This document shows positions 1 through 13,200 of a stretch of 64,000 bases of DNA, one piece after another. Position 1 is the stretch's first letter. The number at the start of each line of letters is the position of its first letter. The stretch is from assembly GCA_964036155.1 (NCBI GenBank), contig OZ038422.1:16267201-16331200 (forward strand), written 5' to 3'. This stretch comes from Diploscapter coronatus. Lineage: Eukaryota > Nematoda > Chromadorea > Rhabditida > Rhabditidae. The notes beneath the pieces are model-generated. The model had not been told where the DNA came from. It was given only the letters and a program-made list of their open reading frames with translations, and searched no databases. The position numbers and the translations under genes are program-made.

Positions 1-1904
1 GTCGCCACGATTCGACAGTTCAGCGTTTTCCTCGTCCAAATTCGAACAAGAACCTAAAAAATCGAAATTCCTTTGACATCTTCAAGGAATGACTCACCTT
101 GACGAGCCTCTTTGCGAGCTTCGTGAATTTTGCGAACAATCCAACGAGCGGGCTGATGGTGTGCAGAGCGGAGACGATCACTTTTTCCGATTGGACTTCG
201 GAGACAAACTGATATTTAAATTATGAAAACTTACAACTTTGAATTAAGCTTCTTGAAAAATTCAGTCAGTTGTTTTTCATTTACTAGCACGATTTCTCTT
301 CAAAGCTATTCCGAACTTTCCAAAAATCGATGAAACTATTTGAAAATATGAAGATAGAACATACCAAAAGCAGATTCTGCAGGAATTGTTTGACGAGTGG
401 AGAGTACTTTTTGAATCGTCGCTTGCTCGTCACACTCGATTCATCGTCCTGGAATCTCATTTTTAACTAGTCAAAATTGAAATTTTTACATCATCCTGCT
501 TTCCCATTAACTTGCACAGAATCGGACCGATCGATCGGAAGCAGAGACGAACGCAACCATCGAAAATCGGCTGAAATATAAATGATAAATTTCCTATAAA
601 ATTTAGACATCTTGGATTCATCTAAAGCTAAAAATAAATTAAATGACGAAGAAAAAACGTCCCTAATCGTATTGTAAAATTTGAAAGATATTGCTGAATT
701 GAAAAATATTTCTAAAAATCAACCTGTTCATCGATGACGTATTCGGGCGGTTCGATGTCAGCCCCAACTCTGGCAGTGCAGGCCGTGAACACATCGATCG
801 CAAGACGAACATCCGACAAATCAACCTGAGCTGACTGAAATAATTCCATATAGTTTCGTCGACTGAGTTGATTCTTACCGGATCTTCAAAGTTTTCCTCG
901 AGATATTCGAGCAATGCATCGTCCACAATCAGTCTGCCACTCGAAGGATCTTTCCGGAGCTTGGGAGCGCGACTTGTGCCCTCTGCAATAATTCCATTCT
1001 ATCATGATTTTTTTTCCAATTTCTATGCACAAATGTATAGGTTTATTGAAAATTAAAAAAATATATATCTGAAAATTTTGTAATTTTTTACCTTCACTAC
1101 CTTCCTCATCTTCCATCTCGTCTTCATCGCTTTCCTGTCCACTTCCAGCTTCTTCGTCGTCACTCTGCTCTCCCTCGAAATTCAGAATGTCGGCCTCGTT
1201 TTCTTGCAGGAATTTGTAGAACTCGGGGTCTTTGTCCTTCAACCTAAAATATTTACTCACATAATGTGTATGATGCAAAATAGCACATTTTCATAAGTGT
1301 ATCTTCTCGACAATCATCTCCTAGTTTTATATCTGACAGATGAAAAATGGCACGTTTTGTGGTAAAACGACATGATTATCTCCATTTTCAATCTCTAATT
1401 TGTTTCCAAAAACATAGCCTACTTTTGTATATTGGTCTTGTATTGCTTGCCGCTGATGAATTCATCGTCATTTCCAGCTTCATCAATGTCTGCCTCCTCT
1501 TCTGGTTCTCCCTCGCTCCCGCTCTCCATCCCCATGTCTTCCATTCCTTGCCAGTCTTCTTCACTCTCCTCTTCTCCATTCTCCTCGTCATTTTCCAGTC
1601 TCTTCTTCTTCTTCATCTTCAGTCTGCTTTTGTCTGCAATCAATCGATTCAGTTCATCCATTTTATCCCCTCTATAAAGAGGCAAACACTTCAAAGTGAT
1701 AATAAAAATCTCTACCCAGCTATAAAGTTGATCACGGAGACAACTTTTTGATTTTTTTTTCTCATTTAAAAACCTTATCTTCATAAACAACCATTGAAAT
1801 TTCTCACCATTTGCATGATCCTCATCCTTCGTTTCGTGTCTTCTCTTTTTGCCCTTCTTCAATTTCTTCGTTGCTGATCCATTTATCTTCGAAATCTTCG
1901 CCAT
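1..1904 (-). CDS. Nucleolar complex protein 2 homolog (NOC2/NOC2L), 5' part, runs off the window
   Basis: Noc2 proteins act in the nucleolus and nucleoplasm in export of pre-60S ribosomal subunits; animal NOC2L is also described as a histone-acetylation inhibitor. The ATG at 1904 opens a lysine-rich start (MAKISKINGS...). The next exons, near 1670-1435, encode very acidic stretches. The exon at about 1243-1091 carries the family signature DPEFYKFLQEN followed by ILNFEG and an acidic run. Further exons at about 982-881 and 836-725 continue the conserved region, then the exon ending near 507 reads PIFDGCVRLCFRS, matching the human AAFNALVTFCIRD region. Exons at about 449-365 and 208-100 (TISPLVGLFAKFTKLAKRLVK region) follow. 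The C-terminal two thirds of the protein lie left of base 1. Identification rests on recalled family sequence; some exon borders are approximate. Confidence 0.85.
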
Positions 1905-2757
1905 AGTTGTACAGCTCTACAAATTACAAGCTTAGTTTTTCGGTATTACATTGTTCTCAAGCAGTACAATACGCGCTCGCGATTTCAATAGTTTGAATAC
2001 CTCTGACTCGTATGGGCATTTTTATTCTTCCTATACTATTCGTTCAAACACTCTCCTACACTTTCCAGTCCGAATTTACAAATTGTAAAATGTGTATGAA
2101 CGTCTTACGATCCTATTTTATACTAGTGAAGCGCAGTCAAAGAATGAGAAAGAAGAGGTGAGAGAAAAAGAGAAAGTTTTAGAGAGATTAGAGGGAATGA
2201 AAAGAAAAATAGGGCAACGAGGGAGAGAGAGAGAAGGGATCAAAAGAGGGAAAAGAAAACTAAAGAAGCAGAGATGTGTTGGGAAATAGTGCGCAACCGG
2301 TTGGAGGCAGGAAAAGGAGACTTTTCCCTCTTCTTTCAGATTTTTTCAATTTGGTTACTCAGATTCCATGTTTCTGTTTCGTCTTCTCTTTGCCTGTTGC
2401 TTTCCCGCTTTTCGTTTACTTTTCCTGAGTCCTTCCAATCTGCACACACACAAGGCATGGCACGTGTTTTTCCTGCCATTTCCTAGAGCCAAACAGTACC
2501 TTTTCCGGCCTTTCGACCTATTTTTGTAATCCAATTTTCACCAAATTTAGAAATTTCATGTTTCGCTAAGGTCGTTCAACAGAGACGTTCTGATCTTCTA
2601 AGAAATTCGTATTAATTTTTTTCTGTAGAAACGTATGACAATCCCATTTTCATTTTCGACTTCGAAATGTCTTATTCCGCGCAAAAGTTATTTGTCAGAA
2701 TTAGCTATTTTCGAGCAAATTTTAGATCAAAATATTTCCTTTTTCAGAGAAAAGGAA
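1905..2757. promoter_or_regulatory. Shared upstream region of the divergent NOC2 and small membrane-protein genes
   Basis: About 850 bases lie between two divergent start codons. They hold a purine-rich tract (about 2140-2290, AGAGAGA-like) and pyrimidine-rich runs (about 2320-2440). The T-rich acceptor TTTTTCAG at 2742-2749 lies just before the right-hand ATG at 2758 and could be a spliced-leader or 5'-UTR intron acceptor. No convincing TATA box was chosen. The open frames here are low-complexity by-products. Confidence 0.4.
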
Positions 2758-3125
2758 ATGATACCGACCCTATCCATCGCTGCTCACACCATATTCTCGC
2801 TAATCCTACATGCGATGGGCATCTCACTCGGCCTGTTCATCTGGTATCTATTTCCCAAAAATGTAAGTCCTTTCTTTTCTTTTACGAGAATTATCCCCTT
2901 TCCGCAATCAGATGGGATCGAGTTTAGCCGACTCGATGCATAACTCGGATGCCGGTCAAGCAGGTCAGAGTTAGGGTGGAGCAACCGGGAATCGAGCAGG
3001 AAGAGAGGCAGGAACTGATCGGGGCAAATCAGGAGGAAGAGGAGAACTGGAGGGAGCAATTGGGCGAGGAAAAACAAATCAGTAGCCCTCTCGAAATGTA
3101 CAAAGCGGTTAGAAGCTACGGATAA
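2758..3125 (+). CDS. Small single-pass membrane protein with two possible C-termini
   Basis: Exon 1 (2758-2862, 35 codons) begins MIPTLSIAAHTIFSLILHAM and continues as a hydrophobic segment ending WYLFPKN, a short N-terminal membrane anchor. The donor GTAAGT follows in phase 0. Two acceptors are usable. With TTTAG at 2923-2927 the second exon (2928-3125) encodes 65 mostly charged residues (…QEERQEL…EEEENWREQL…) and the protein has 100 residues. With CAG at 2909-2911 the exon starts MGSSLADS and stops at 2974, giving 55 residues. The longer version has the better acceptor and a more protein-like tail. Size and topology loosely recall tiny endoplasmic-reticulum subunits such as OST4, but I cannot claim homology. 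Confidence 0.55.
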
Positions 3126-3574
3126 ATTACGAACAAGAAACTACAGTAATACCTAGATGAATCTCAAATGCAGTGATAAGACGGAATATCATTTTAGATG
3201 AATTAGGAATTTCGTCTAATCACTCCCCATCAGAGTTGTAAAAATTCAAGCCGAATTTCTCACGCCGTGAAAAATCCTATCTTGAGCTGAATTTTTACAA
3301 GTCTGAAAATCATTAAATACGTGTCAAATCGAGAGCATACGAGACGATACCAAAATAAGTTATTGAATAGTGAAATAGCGAAAAATAAAGATATTTTCAT
3401 CTCTGTCTTCCAACAGATTCTGTATCAAATCAAATAAAAAGTCGCGTTATTCAAAACTTTATGAAAATTTCCATAACAATACCCGAGAATGTAAAATACA
3501 AAGATAAGTTAAGTTATCTGGTGTGATTTATAAAATCAGCAAATATGGATAAAAACTAAAGTAGATCAATTGGA
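3126..3574. other. Intergenic spacer with a short hairpin
   Basis: This AT-rich spacer separates two convergent genes. Around 3236-3300 there is an imperfect inverted repeat, TTGTAAAAATTCA against TGAATTTTTACAA, about 65 bases across. AATAAA-like signals (for example near 3383) could serve the left gene. No coding potential was seen. Confidence 0.4.
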
Positions 3575-4247
3575 TCAGTAGTTAGACCCTCCTTTGGCGA
3601 GTTGAATGACTTCGTCGAGTCCTGCCGGTCGCCAAGTGAATGACTGCGGATCCATCACGAATACGATGCCTCGGTCCATATAGATCGACACCGTGCCGAA
3701 CCAGTATACCTGAAATATAATCAGATTAAATTTTAAACGATAGGAGTTCAGGTAGAAAATTACGAATTTTAGTAAAAATAAATAATCCAGAAAATCCCTT
3801 TGCTCTACACTATAAATCATTATAAAGGAGCTCAATTACACGCTTTAGGTTTAGAAGAATATTTTCTCTATAAAATAGACTAAAGAAAGAATTATGATGA
3901 TCTCTTTTACAAAATTGTAGAAAAAACAAGAAAAAAACACCAACCTGTTTGTTGTCGTAGAACCTGTCGACCTGTGGATAGTAAGGCAGATTCTCTCTCT
4001 GAGCAGTCATCTCGATCATATCCTTGAGTGAGAGCTGAGCTTCCCTCGGCCTGGGAATTTCCATGGGTGGAGGGGGAGGAGGCATTGCAGAGATCGTCGG
4101 ACGGAACGGAAGCTGTCTGACTGACTGACCACTCACTCGCTCACCCCGACGGGATTTCGCAATTGCCATCAAAGCTCGACGCAGATTTTCTGAAAAAAAT
4201 AAAATTTTTAAATGTTTAATTGCAACAAAAAATACAATGAGAAAGTC

Positions 4248-4280
<33 letters not shown>

Positions 4281-7200
4281 TCTTGTAAATAATGTAATTT
4301 CCAGAAAAAACGACTAGCTTTAAAATTCTATCAAATTAGTTTGGAAAGTGTATGAGAGGGCTAACTGAAGAATTGTATAAATGATTGGAAATAAGCTGAT
4401 AAATTGTATAAGAAGTCAAAAATAGTAACGAAAAAATCACCAGCAATTGTCGGAGCTGCCTTGAGTGATTCCGGCAGTCTCTGTGTCCATTCCCGATACC
4501 AGGCACTCACTTCGTCGTAACTCACTCCGGGAGAATCCAACCAAATGCACAATTCTTCGTACCACTGAAAACTAGCATTCTTGATATTTTCTGCGGGAAG
4601 AACGCTTACCCTTGTAAAGAAATATTTTGTGACGAGACCAGCCATAGTATCGGATCCAACGTAAGACATCCATTCCATCACTGCAGTCCATTCGTCGTAC
4701 GTTGGGTTGATTCGGGGATCCAACACCATTTTGTCCAGACATTCACCCAGCTGAAATTTACGTCTTTTTTCAAATTCAGTCTCATCATAATACTAGAAAT
4801 GCCTATAAGTTTCGAAAAATTTTAGTTTGAAAAAGGTATTGATAAAGAAATAAAATTGGTTTTAAATTTATATACCTTTGGTACGATATTCTGCGCGACG
4901 AAGCTCGACATTGTGGCCGCAGTCCATACGTCTTTCCAGGGCTCCAATATTCCCAGAGCGCTGAAAATAGCAAAATTAAAGGTCGAACAGTTGTTTCGAG
5001 GAAAAATCTACCTCCTATCAGTAGCCTGCCACAATCTGAGCGCTTTTGCGAGTTTCTGTCGAATTGGGGAAAGGACGGGTTGAAGGCGATCCCCGAGGAT
5101 TTCGAGCCAGGGGACCAGCCAGGAATGGATCGGAATCGAGTCCGTCAGGGGGTCCCAGGAATCCACTCGGTCAGATATTCGAGGGATGATTATCTGAAGA
5201 ACACAAATATTTCTCTTGACAACAATATCAAAGTGAAAATTTTAATCTATCAATCTCCCACACCATGAAAATCTGGGAAAAGATCCTCTATTTAAAAAAA
5301 TATTTCTAGAAATTATTTCATATCGTAAGATGAGGCAAAATAAAAATTGCCAGAAAGAAAAATCCTTACTTGTTCTAGAATGTTCTCCCGCATCCACAAA
5401 GGCCAAAGAGGAATCCAAATCTCACAAATGCGAATCATGATTTCGACCTGTTCGCGAGGATCCCACTCAAGTGCTGCCTTGCGCAGCGAGGGCAGCCAGC
5501 CCTCCCACAGCAGACGGTCGTAGGCAGGCAGTTGATCTGCAAAAATGAGTTTTACTAGTTTTACAGGAAAACTCATGATAAACCCCGGCTCAGTTCTTCC
5601 CCTACTATTTTCAAGAAGGAAGTAGAAAATCATAAAGTTGTAGAATCAAGGCTGATTCTCTATAAACAATCATTTCATGAAAATAACCCTACCGAAAGAC
5701 TTGGCTTCATTATTCTTGAAAATGTGGCCAGAATTTGGATCATTCGCCCTGAACTCCAGCAGCTGCTTCCATTCCTGCATCAACTCCACTCCATAGGTCA
5801 GACTTTTCGGATCGAGCACATTCCAGTTCGAGAAATAGTCGCGAATCTGAAAATAAAATGGAACTGGGAGAATTTATAAAATTATCTTCTTTGTTACCAT
5901 ACAAAATGGTATAAAATAAATGGAAAGGATATTTTTGAAAAAAAAAAACTATGCCTCCTTTGCAGGGTGCGTGAAAACTTCTGATAACCTTTTTCAAACG
6001 CATCTAACGATGGGTTATCGTAATTTCAGAAACTTAAATTTTGACCATAGGAATTTTCTAAAAATGAAAGGCGACGGAACTTTTCACGCACCCTGCGCAT
6101 ATTGAAATTTTCCGAAGAAATATTTTACCAATGGGAGAACGCAAGAGATGGCGAGCGACTCCAAATCGTAAATTCTGTATTCATCAGGGAAATCCATTTG
6201 GAGTTGGTGAAAGAGATTCTGACAGTCAACCATCGAAGGAGGGGCTTTTCGATCCATGAATCTGAATGCCGCATTCAAACAAATGAAAATGCAAAGAAAT
6301 AGCTCTTACTTTTCAAGAACTTCGTACAGCTCCTTGGTCCTCTGCATTTCTTCCTCTTCTGACTTCAATAGATTTTCCAGTTGATTCAGATCGTAGTCGA
6401 GTGCTGTTGTCTCGTCCTGGAAAGAAAAACATGTCGCTGTTACAGGTTTGTGAACATTTGGAAAAACATCGATGTAGAGCTCAAAAATGAGATTCCAATT
6501 TTCCCAACAGAATTGTTCAACTTTGGTGTAAAAGTGAAAACTCTAAATTCGGTGATAAAAATCCTACCTCCGATTTGTTGACCTTGCTTCTATTGGTGCG
6601 AATCTTCGACTCTGTGTCGTTGACCAGAATTCCGAGATTGTGCTCCAGTTCAGGGATATTGAAGAAGGGACGATCGCTCACTTCTTGGACGTCGTCTCTG
6701 AAAAACAAAGGTGTCACTCAATTGTAAAAAATGATAATAAGGAATATGCAATTTTAAATAAAAAATCAAATAAAATTAATTGTTTTTACTTGATTTTCAT
6801 GGACAGAGCATCATATCCAGTGTAGACTTTCTGGACAGGCCCGGTCATGTCGATGACCTTCGTGGACATGTGAGTCGAAGAGCGAAATGCAACGGGGCCT
6901 TCATCTTCCAGAATATCATCTAGAGTCTTCAACTTTGTTGTCACCTGGAATAAGTTTAATTTTTATCGTCCTCTAAAAATGTTCTTACTTTTTGTGACTT
7001 CTTCCAAGCATCTTTGGGAGGTGGCTTTCGTTTAGGTTCTGGCTCATCTTCCGACACTTTTACTCCTGTGATTCTTCTCTGAGCTTCTGCGGCCGACTCT
7101 GAAGATTTTTATCGATTGTTTTTTTTTCCTTATTTCATCTTTAGGTGTCACTCTCCTACTTGAAAAAATAGCAACTAGGAAAGAAAAAGGATAACTAGAA

Positions 7201-8865
7201 AGTAAGATTAAGAGGTAATCTGGAAAAAACAAGGCGCATGAAATAGTATAGGGTAGGGGAAAAGTGTAGTATTTCTCTTTTCCAATACTATTGCGTCTTC
7301 TTGTTGTTGTTTTTCCAGGTTGCCGATTAAAAGAGGTCTTATATTTTCAAATGAAAAACAAACCTCCGAATTTGGGTCCGACAGCAGTGGATTCCCTTCC
7401 ATACGCACCGATAGCCCCCCTTCCAGGCCGCAATGCAGCTACAATCGGCTCGACGATTCCCTGCTTGTCCTTTCCCAGACCTTGGCCTTCTTGGTAGCCC
7501 ATGTTCTGAAATGTGAACTTAGAAAAAACATTCAGCATTCTTCCAACCTTCATCATTTTGGAAATGATATCGCCCTTCGAGTGTTTGGCCCAGGAAGCTG
7601 GAGCATCAGAATTCGCACCGCTGTATGCCGAAGTTCGCATTCCTGAAAACAATTCGTATTGAAGATTCCGACATTTTACGAGCATTTTGAATAGATCGAA
7701 GTTTTATTGTGCTATTTCCCCTAATTCATTCAAACTGTCATACGGTATCTTTAACTTTCCTAATTAGGGAAACTATCGTGTGTCGCTCATAGAATTGGTT
7801 CATATTTACAGATTAAATCAATTCGGATCTCCTAATTATGAATATCCGGTTAAAAATGGTTCTCCGTTCATTCTATTTCCAGGGTTTTGTGCCAAAGTTT
7901 GCCTTTTTCCTTTACATTGCAAATATTCACAATGAAAAATTAGTGTACATTGTGATTCGAGCTTTGATAATGCCGTTATTCGGTTTAGCAGCAAAGTTTT
8001 GAAAGAGAAAATTTCGAAGACAGATCCTGGAATTAGAGTGCACGGGGGACATTTTTAACCAGATATTCGTAATCAGAAGGTTCGAATTGATTTTCCCTGG
8101 AGATATGAATCGATTCGGTGAGTAGCAGTTTCTTTTGTAAGAATACTTTTATTTGAGTAAAACATACCAGCCATGACATTAGCCCCGACTTGTTTCGACT
8201 GTGGCTTCCTCAGTTTTCTTCTGTCAAAGTTGATCTCGATCGGTTCATCGTCCGCTTGAGCATACCCAGATGATGAGGGTTCCTGAACATCATTAAAAAT
8301 TATCTTTCACTTAAAAAAAAATAAAGAAATCTTACATTCTTCTCTGGTTTGAGACTGGTGTCCTTCTGGATTCCACCGCTCACGAAGGAAACTGGCGCCG
8401 CGTAATTCTTCCTACGACCACCGCCCCTAAAAAGGAAGAATTTTGCAGAAATTATTTTATCGCCAATCGAAAGTTTATTTTTTATGAAGTGATACAGAAG
8501 GAAAATAATTCGTTACAACTTTATCTGGGTCTAACGAAAATCTGCGCACAGAAATTATCTTCCAATCTCGTTACTTTCTTTTTCGAAATTCCTTACTTGG
8601 AAAACGACGGTCTCGCAGACTCCTCATCGTCACTGTCTGCATTGAAAACGCCTAAAATGATTGAATTAACGAGATAAAAACTTTGTTTCCTAAAATTCGG
8701 CAGAGAGCTTTTAGAACAATGTGCAAAGTATGCAGTTTCTAAAGAATATCTCACCGCACCATAAGTGGCTTCATTTCTAGTCTGAAAACGACGTCGCTGC
8801 GGGTTGAATGCGTCCTCGATGTCCTGGTCCGACACCTCGAAGCCGATCATTCCATCGTCGTCCAT
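3575..8865 (-). CDS. stip-1: TFIP11 / STIP-1 (tuftelin-interacting protein 11), G-patch spliceosome disassembly factor
   Basis: TFIP11 is the animal counterpart of yeast Ntr1/Spp382: it recruits and activates the DEAH helicase DHX15 to release the intron-lariat spliceosome in the nucleus. About 18 exons can be read: 8865-8760, 8651-8597, 8426-8336, 8282-8168, 7642-7548, 7505-7364, 7098-6989, 6944-6790, 6697-6568, 6416-6310, 6261-6129, 5846-5693, 5536-5370, 5193-5012, 4960-4876, 4750-4441 (may contain a 39-base intron), 4189-3945 and 3709-3575. The N-terminus has the family motif EATYGVFNADSDDE, giving a phase-consistent first junction. The G-patch lies in the exon at 7505 (NMGYQEGQGLGKDKQGI…GAIGAYG). 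The C-terminal GCFC-like region includes LLWEGWLPSLRKA and WIPLWPLWM, and the last exon ends SFTWRPAGLDEVIQLA. All typical blocks are present. Confidence 0.93.
5962..6096. repeat. MITE-like element with about 20-bp terminal inverted repeats in a TFIP11 intron
   Basis: The left end GCAGGGTGCGTGAAAACTTC (5962-5981) and the right end GAACTTTTCACGCACCCTGC (6077-6096) are reverse complements with one mismatch. The 135-base unit lies inside the intron between the exons ending at 6129 and starting at 5846. It is too short to encode a transposase, so it fits a non-autonomous DNA element. No target duplication was firmly identified. Confidence 0.7.
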
Positions 8866-10224
8866 TTTGGAGGACTGAAAATGGACAAATTATTTTGGGA
8901 AAAATTAACGCGACTTTGATGTAAACTGAATGAAAAATTGCTCGACGAGATCAGCAGTTTCCTTTCAGACAATGAGCAAAATCTTGGCGGTATGAACTCA
9001 AAGATTTAGAAAATTTCGGAGAAAAATAGGAATTTTCGAAAATCGTTTGAAAATCGAAAGGCCACTATGCGAAAATAAAAATTCGCGTTGCGATTGCATT
9101 TTCCGCAGCCAGATTCCCACCCATCGAGTTTTTCGTCTTCCGACTCGTGAGCGAGGCCACGGGGAGAGGAGGAAAGAGGGCTGCATGCGGAGAGGAGGGA
9201 GAGAGCGAACTTGTTGGCTCCCGTCCAAATCCTAGTTTCGTTTTTCATCGCACATCGCTCGGCCCCGATTCGCTGCATTTTTATCGCTTCTTTTCTCGTT
9301 TTTCGCTCCAACATTCGTCAACCATTCGTGTGTGAGTTATCCATTAGTCAGTGCTGTCGATCGAATCGAAACCGATACAAGTTCGACGAACATCCCAATC
9401 AGTTCGACCGGCAGCAGCAGCAGCTACACTCCACCCCTTCATTTTCTAGCCCATCTTCTAATATCCCCGAATATCTAAGTTATCTAAGCATTCTATCCTT
9501 GTTCGCTTTTCGCACTTCTCCACACTTCACTTTGTAGTCGTTCATCGCAAATATTGCCGGACTACAAACACGGACCGCGATTTTAATGATATCCCTTTGT
9601 ACTAGTGCCGTCTCTGCAGCAGAGCAGAGGCGTTTAAAACACTCGTCCTCTGCTCGTGCACAGGCCTCCATATCTGATTGTTCGATTGGGAAAATTCAAA
9701 ATTCATTAATTCATTCGAAAAGCAATATTTCCGTGCCCTCGCATGCTACTTCGTTGCATAAAAACCCGTGTTCCTGTGAAAGGCAAGATGAAGAGGAAAG
9801 TGACTTATGTGAATTATCACCTTCCCAAGCTTATCCCCCATTCATGTGAGGTGTGAGCTGCTTATTTTGATCTTGGACTAAAATGTATGAAAACTCAGAA
9901 TACGGGGAGGTTTTTGCGTAATTCGACTATGGCGATCTGCGTCATTGCTGCTCTTTCTGATAGCCTTTATCATTTATCATTTCCCTCGTTCTTTGCTCAA
10001 AACGATAGCCTCATTTCCTTTCGTGTACCTGCTTCCTAATCATTGTCATGCATTCACTCTTTCAACTACTTGTTTTCATCGTTGGTCACATGAAAACAGC
10101 CAACAAATAATAAAAATGGCTTGTCGTATTTTCTGCACTCTTATTTTTCTCGACTTTTTGCATAAAATGTGACTTTGTTCAGGCGCTTTCTCGTCTCCAA
10201 ATCCGACAGTTTGATGCCGGTTCG
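8866..10224. promoter_or_regulatory. Head-to-head upstream region of TFIP11 and folliculin, with likely FLCN 5' UTR
   Basis: The two start codons face away from each other across about 1.36 kb. The part at 9110-9300 is clearly richer in G+C than the surroundings, as for a promoter or 5' exon. A CAG run sits at 9411-9423. A short exon appears to start after the acceptor GTTCAG near 10188 and includes the FLCN ATG at 10225. Open frames within 9000-9850 overlap on both strands, lack homology and are probably chance frames in this richer segment. Confidence 0.4.
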
Positions 10225-13200
10225 ATGCAGGTAAATTTTTTAAAATTATCAGAAAAATTATTTCTAATTTATCATCCAGTAAAGTTATTGCAATTCAAAC
10301 GTTTTCATGACTGACTTTCAAATACTCTCTGATCAGAGCTATTGAGAGTATCGACGTTGAATAATTCTAATTTCTGAAATTGCACGAAACAAACTTATTG
10401 GATGATCCATATTTTAATTATTCATAGGGTTTTTCGTATTTTTGCAATTTTAGCTAGCACTCGCCCTCTGCCACTTCTGCGAATCGCATGGACCCCGGAT
10501 TCTGATCAGCCATTCCACGACGCAGTCCGCTGGCAGCCTCTCTTCTCCCTCGACTTCGTCTAGTTCACCCACCATCAATGATGTGAGCTTTTCTATTTTA
10601 TAAGAAAAGTTTTAAAAATCATAAAACGAGTTTCAAGTTCAATAAACAGTAACGCGTTATTTTTGTTATTCTCTAAAGAGCTCTGAGTTTGTCCAAACTT
10701 GGCAACGTTAAATCCCTCTTGGAAACATTCCAAATCGAAACCTTATTCGCACTTTTAGCTTTCATCCTTTCGTCCTTAGGAACTCCTTTAGTTTATGTAT
10801 TATTGCTTTCTGAGAAGTGATCAATGATAAGTGTGCTTTCTATGGGATCGAACTACAACATAGTTGATGGCGTGCATTGTTTGGGTTGAAAGAGAAAGAC
10901 AATTAAGAGTGATAGGGTGATAATAAAGAAGCATTACGCGATTTAATTGACTTTTTGATAAACAGATTTTCACAATTTCACGATATTTCAATGAATTTCA
11001 AAAGGAAACTTTGAGAGTTGAAAAAATATTAGTAAAACATTTGTTTTTTTATGCATTTACCACAATTCTGTTCTAATATTTTAGAATTGTTGATAATAAT
11101 GATTTGCTGATAGAGCTAAGTGAAGTCTGACTGCGCAGTTTTTGTCGCAATCATATGAGCAAAAGCAGCAGCAAAGCACAACTTTTGAATGCTCAAATGA
11201 CTCCTTTCCGACTTTTTTCCTTCACTTTCATTAATTTAGTTTGCCTTGGTTCAATAGCGGAAAATCGTGTCATTGTGGAGTCTGCCCAGCACAGTTCTGG
11301 ATAACAAAGACAAAATATATAACTTTATTAAACACTGACAACTGTGAAGGAACAAATACCTAGTTCGGCTATTTATATATTAAGATAAAAATCAGAAAAT
11401 AGCTGCGATTATAGATTATAAAATAAAAATTGATTAATTCATAAAATCCATAAAATATCGAAGTTATTTGAGGGAAAATATTAAATATACAAGCTACGAT
11501 AACTTGATCACAACACACTGTGTTTTCACCTTTCTGAGCATCATACATTCCTTTTACTCTAATCTCTTGCTCTTTTCATTCCACTTATTATCACTGGCGC
11601 CGTTAAAAATGTCAAGAAAAAGATAAAATCATATAAAACGGAAAAGGCTAATTAGCGCAGAAATGAAAATGATATTTTTCAGCTGAAAGTGATCGGCAAT
11701 GATACATCGAATGGGAACATTTCCTGTTACGGAAACGCGACTAGGGATGTGGTCGATGATGAACCTAGGTATGCCAATTTGCCGGATTTAAAATTATTAG
11801 ATTTTCACCATTTCCAAAAATTTTTAGATAGTTCAATAAATTCTTGAAATGTTAGACATTGATTCTTACTTCAACGCTATTTTCGTAGGTGGAAGGAAAT
11901 TCGGCGAATTTTCGAATTCTACGAACTGGGAAACGGTCTTTGCGCACCAAATGCATATTTTTACATAAACGAACAAATTATTCTTGACTGTCTATGATAC
12001 AAGAATAAAAAATCGATCCATGACGCGCAAGACCCGACTTATGAAAATTGAACTACTTTCGCTTCTAAAAGTGATTTGGGTTGCATAAGTATCACTATGA
12101 ATCTGTTTAACCAATATTGGGCTATGAATTTAGGATGAGGGTAGGGGTTGGTAGATTAAGATGTCTGTCTATTTTAGGATGCACAAAGTTATAATAAAAC
12201 TTCTTTGGTGCGCAACGATATAAACCTCTGCGTACTATTAGGTGGTCTAAAAACTTGTGGAAAGGAATAATTTTGAAGAAAAATTATCCATACTCATCTT
12301 GATTTAGAATCATTGAAAGCTGGACGAAATTCATGAAAATAAGTGAACAATTCAGGTGTAATGCGTGCACTTCTCTAGGCGCCACTCGCGTTTTGCTCTC
12401 CAACGATGATACGCTCAAAACTAGCTACATTTCCTCACAGGTAAATAATTTAACAAGCTATCGAATGCAAGGAAGTAATTTCGCACAACGAGTTTGTAAT
12501 TTTGGTTGCAAGTTACTTTCTAATAAAATGTGATCAGGCCTAGAGAGGACAGTCGTCAGATGGCTCGTGCAACCCACCCCTTCTAGTTTATTTACATCTA
12601 ACGAAAGTGCTCCTTGGGTCTGAATGTGGAGGAAAATCAATTAAGAATTGTTTTTTCTTGATGAAATACTCCACAATTTTGTGAAGAAAATGGAAAGTTT
12701 GTAAGTTAATTTTTCAATTTTAGATATCATTGAACAGACGGGTCTACGAAAGGGTGAAACACGCGTGCGCGAGGTCGCTTAGTGGGGAATTGTCCTCGGC
12801 CAATTCTAATCACAAACTGCACAGTCTCGAGGAACACCAGAAGAAAATTCTTTCAAGTAAGCCAAAATTGAAATGGAAAAGAATAACTTCTTGGATAAAT
12901 AGTTCACTTAGTTGTTTATCAGAACTTTCTTCTTTAAAGTGGATGATATCTCAAAGTGAAAGAGTCAAATCAAATGAATGATTGCAGGAACGCCTTCGAT
13001 AAACCCAAACATCGATATACTCGATAATGAGAGGCGAGATAAACTGGATGGACACATGCTCTTTGGAGACACGCAAAATGGGTACTGCATATCCATCGTT
13101 TTCCGGTTAGTTCGCTTTGATTTTTCGAGAAAAATAAGAGATAAGATTTCAAGATGGTGATGTTCCGTTTGGAATTAAATGAAAATAGTTACTCTAGCAA

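Noticed and set aside
1347..1751. Plus-strand frames opposite the NOC2 acidic exons
   Set aside because: The Ser/Phe/Leu-rich products are simply the complement of Glu/Asp/Lys codons.
4249..4274. Poly-T run as a terminator or retroposon tail
   Set aside because: It lies within a TFIP11 intron with no adjoining element; simple homopolymer.
9006..9849. Frames on both strands upstream of folliculin
   Set aside because: They lie in a GC-richer promoter or 5' UTR segment, overlap each other, and show no conserved motif.
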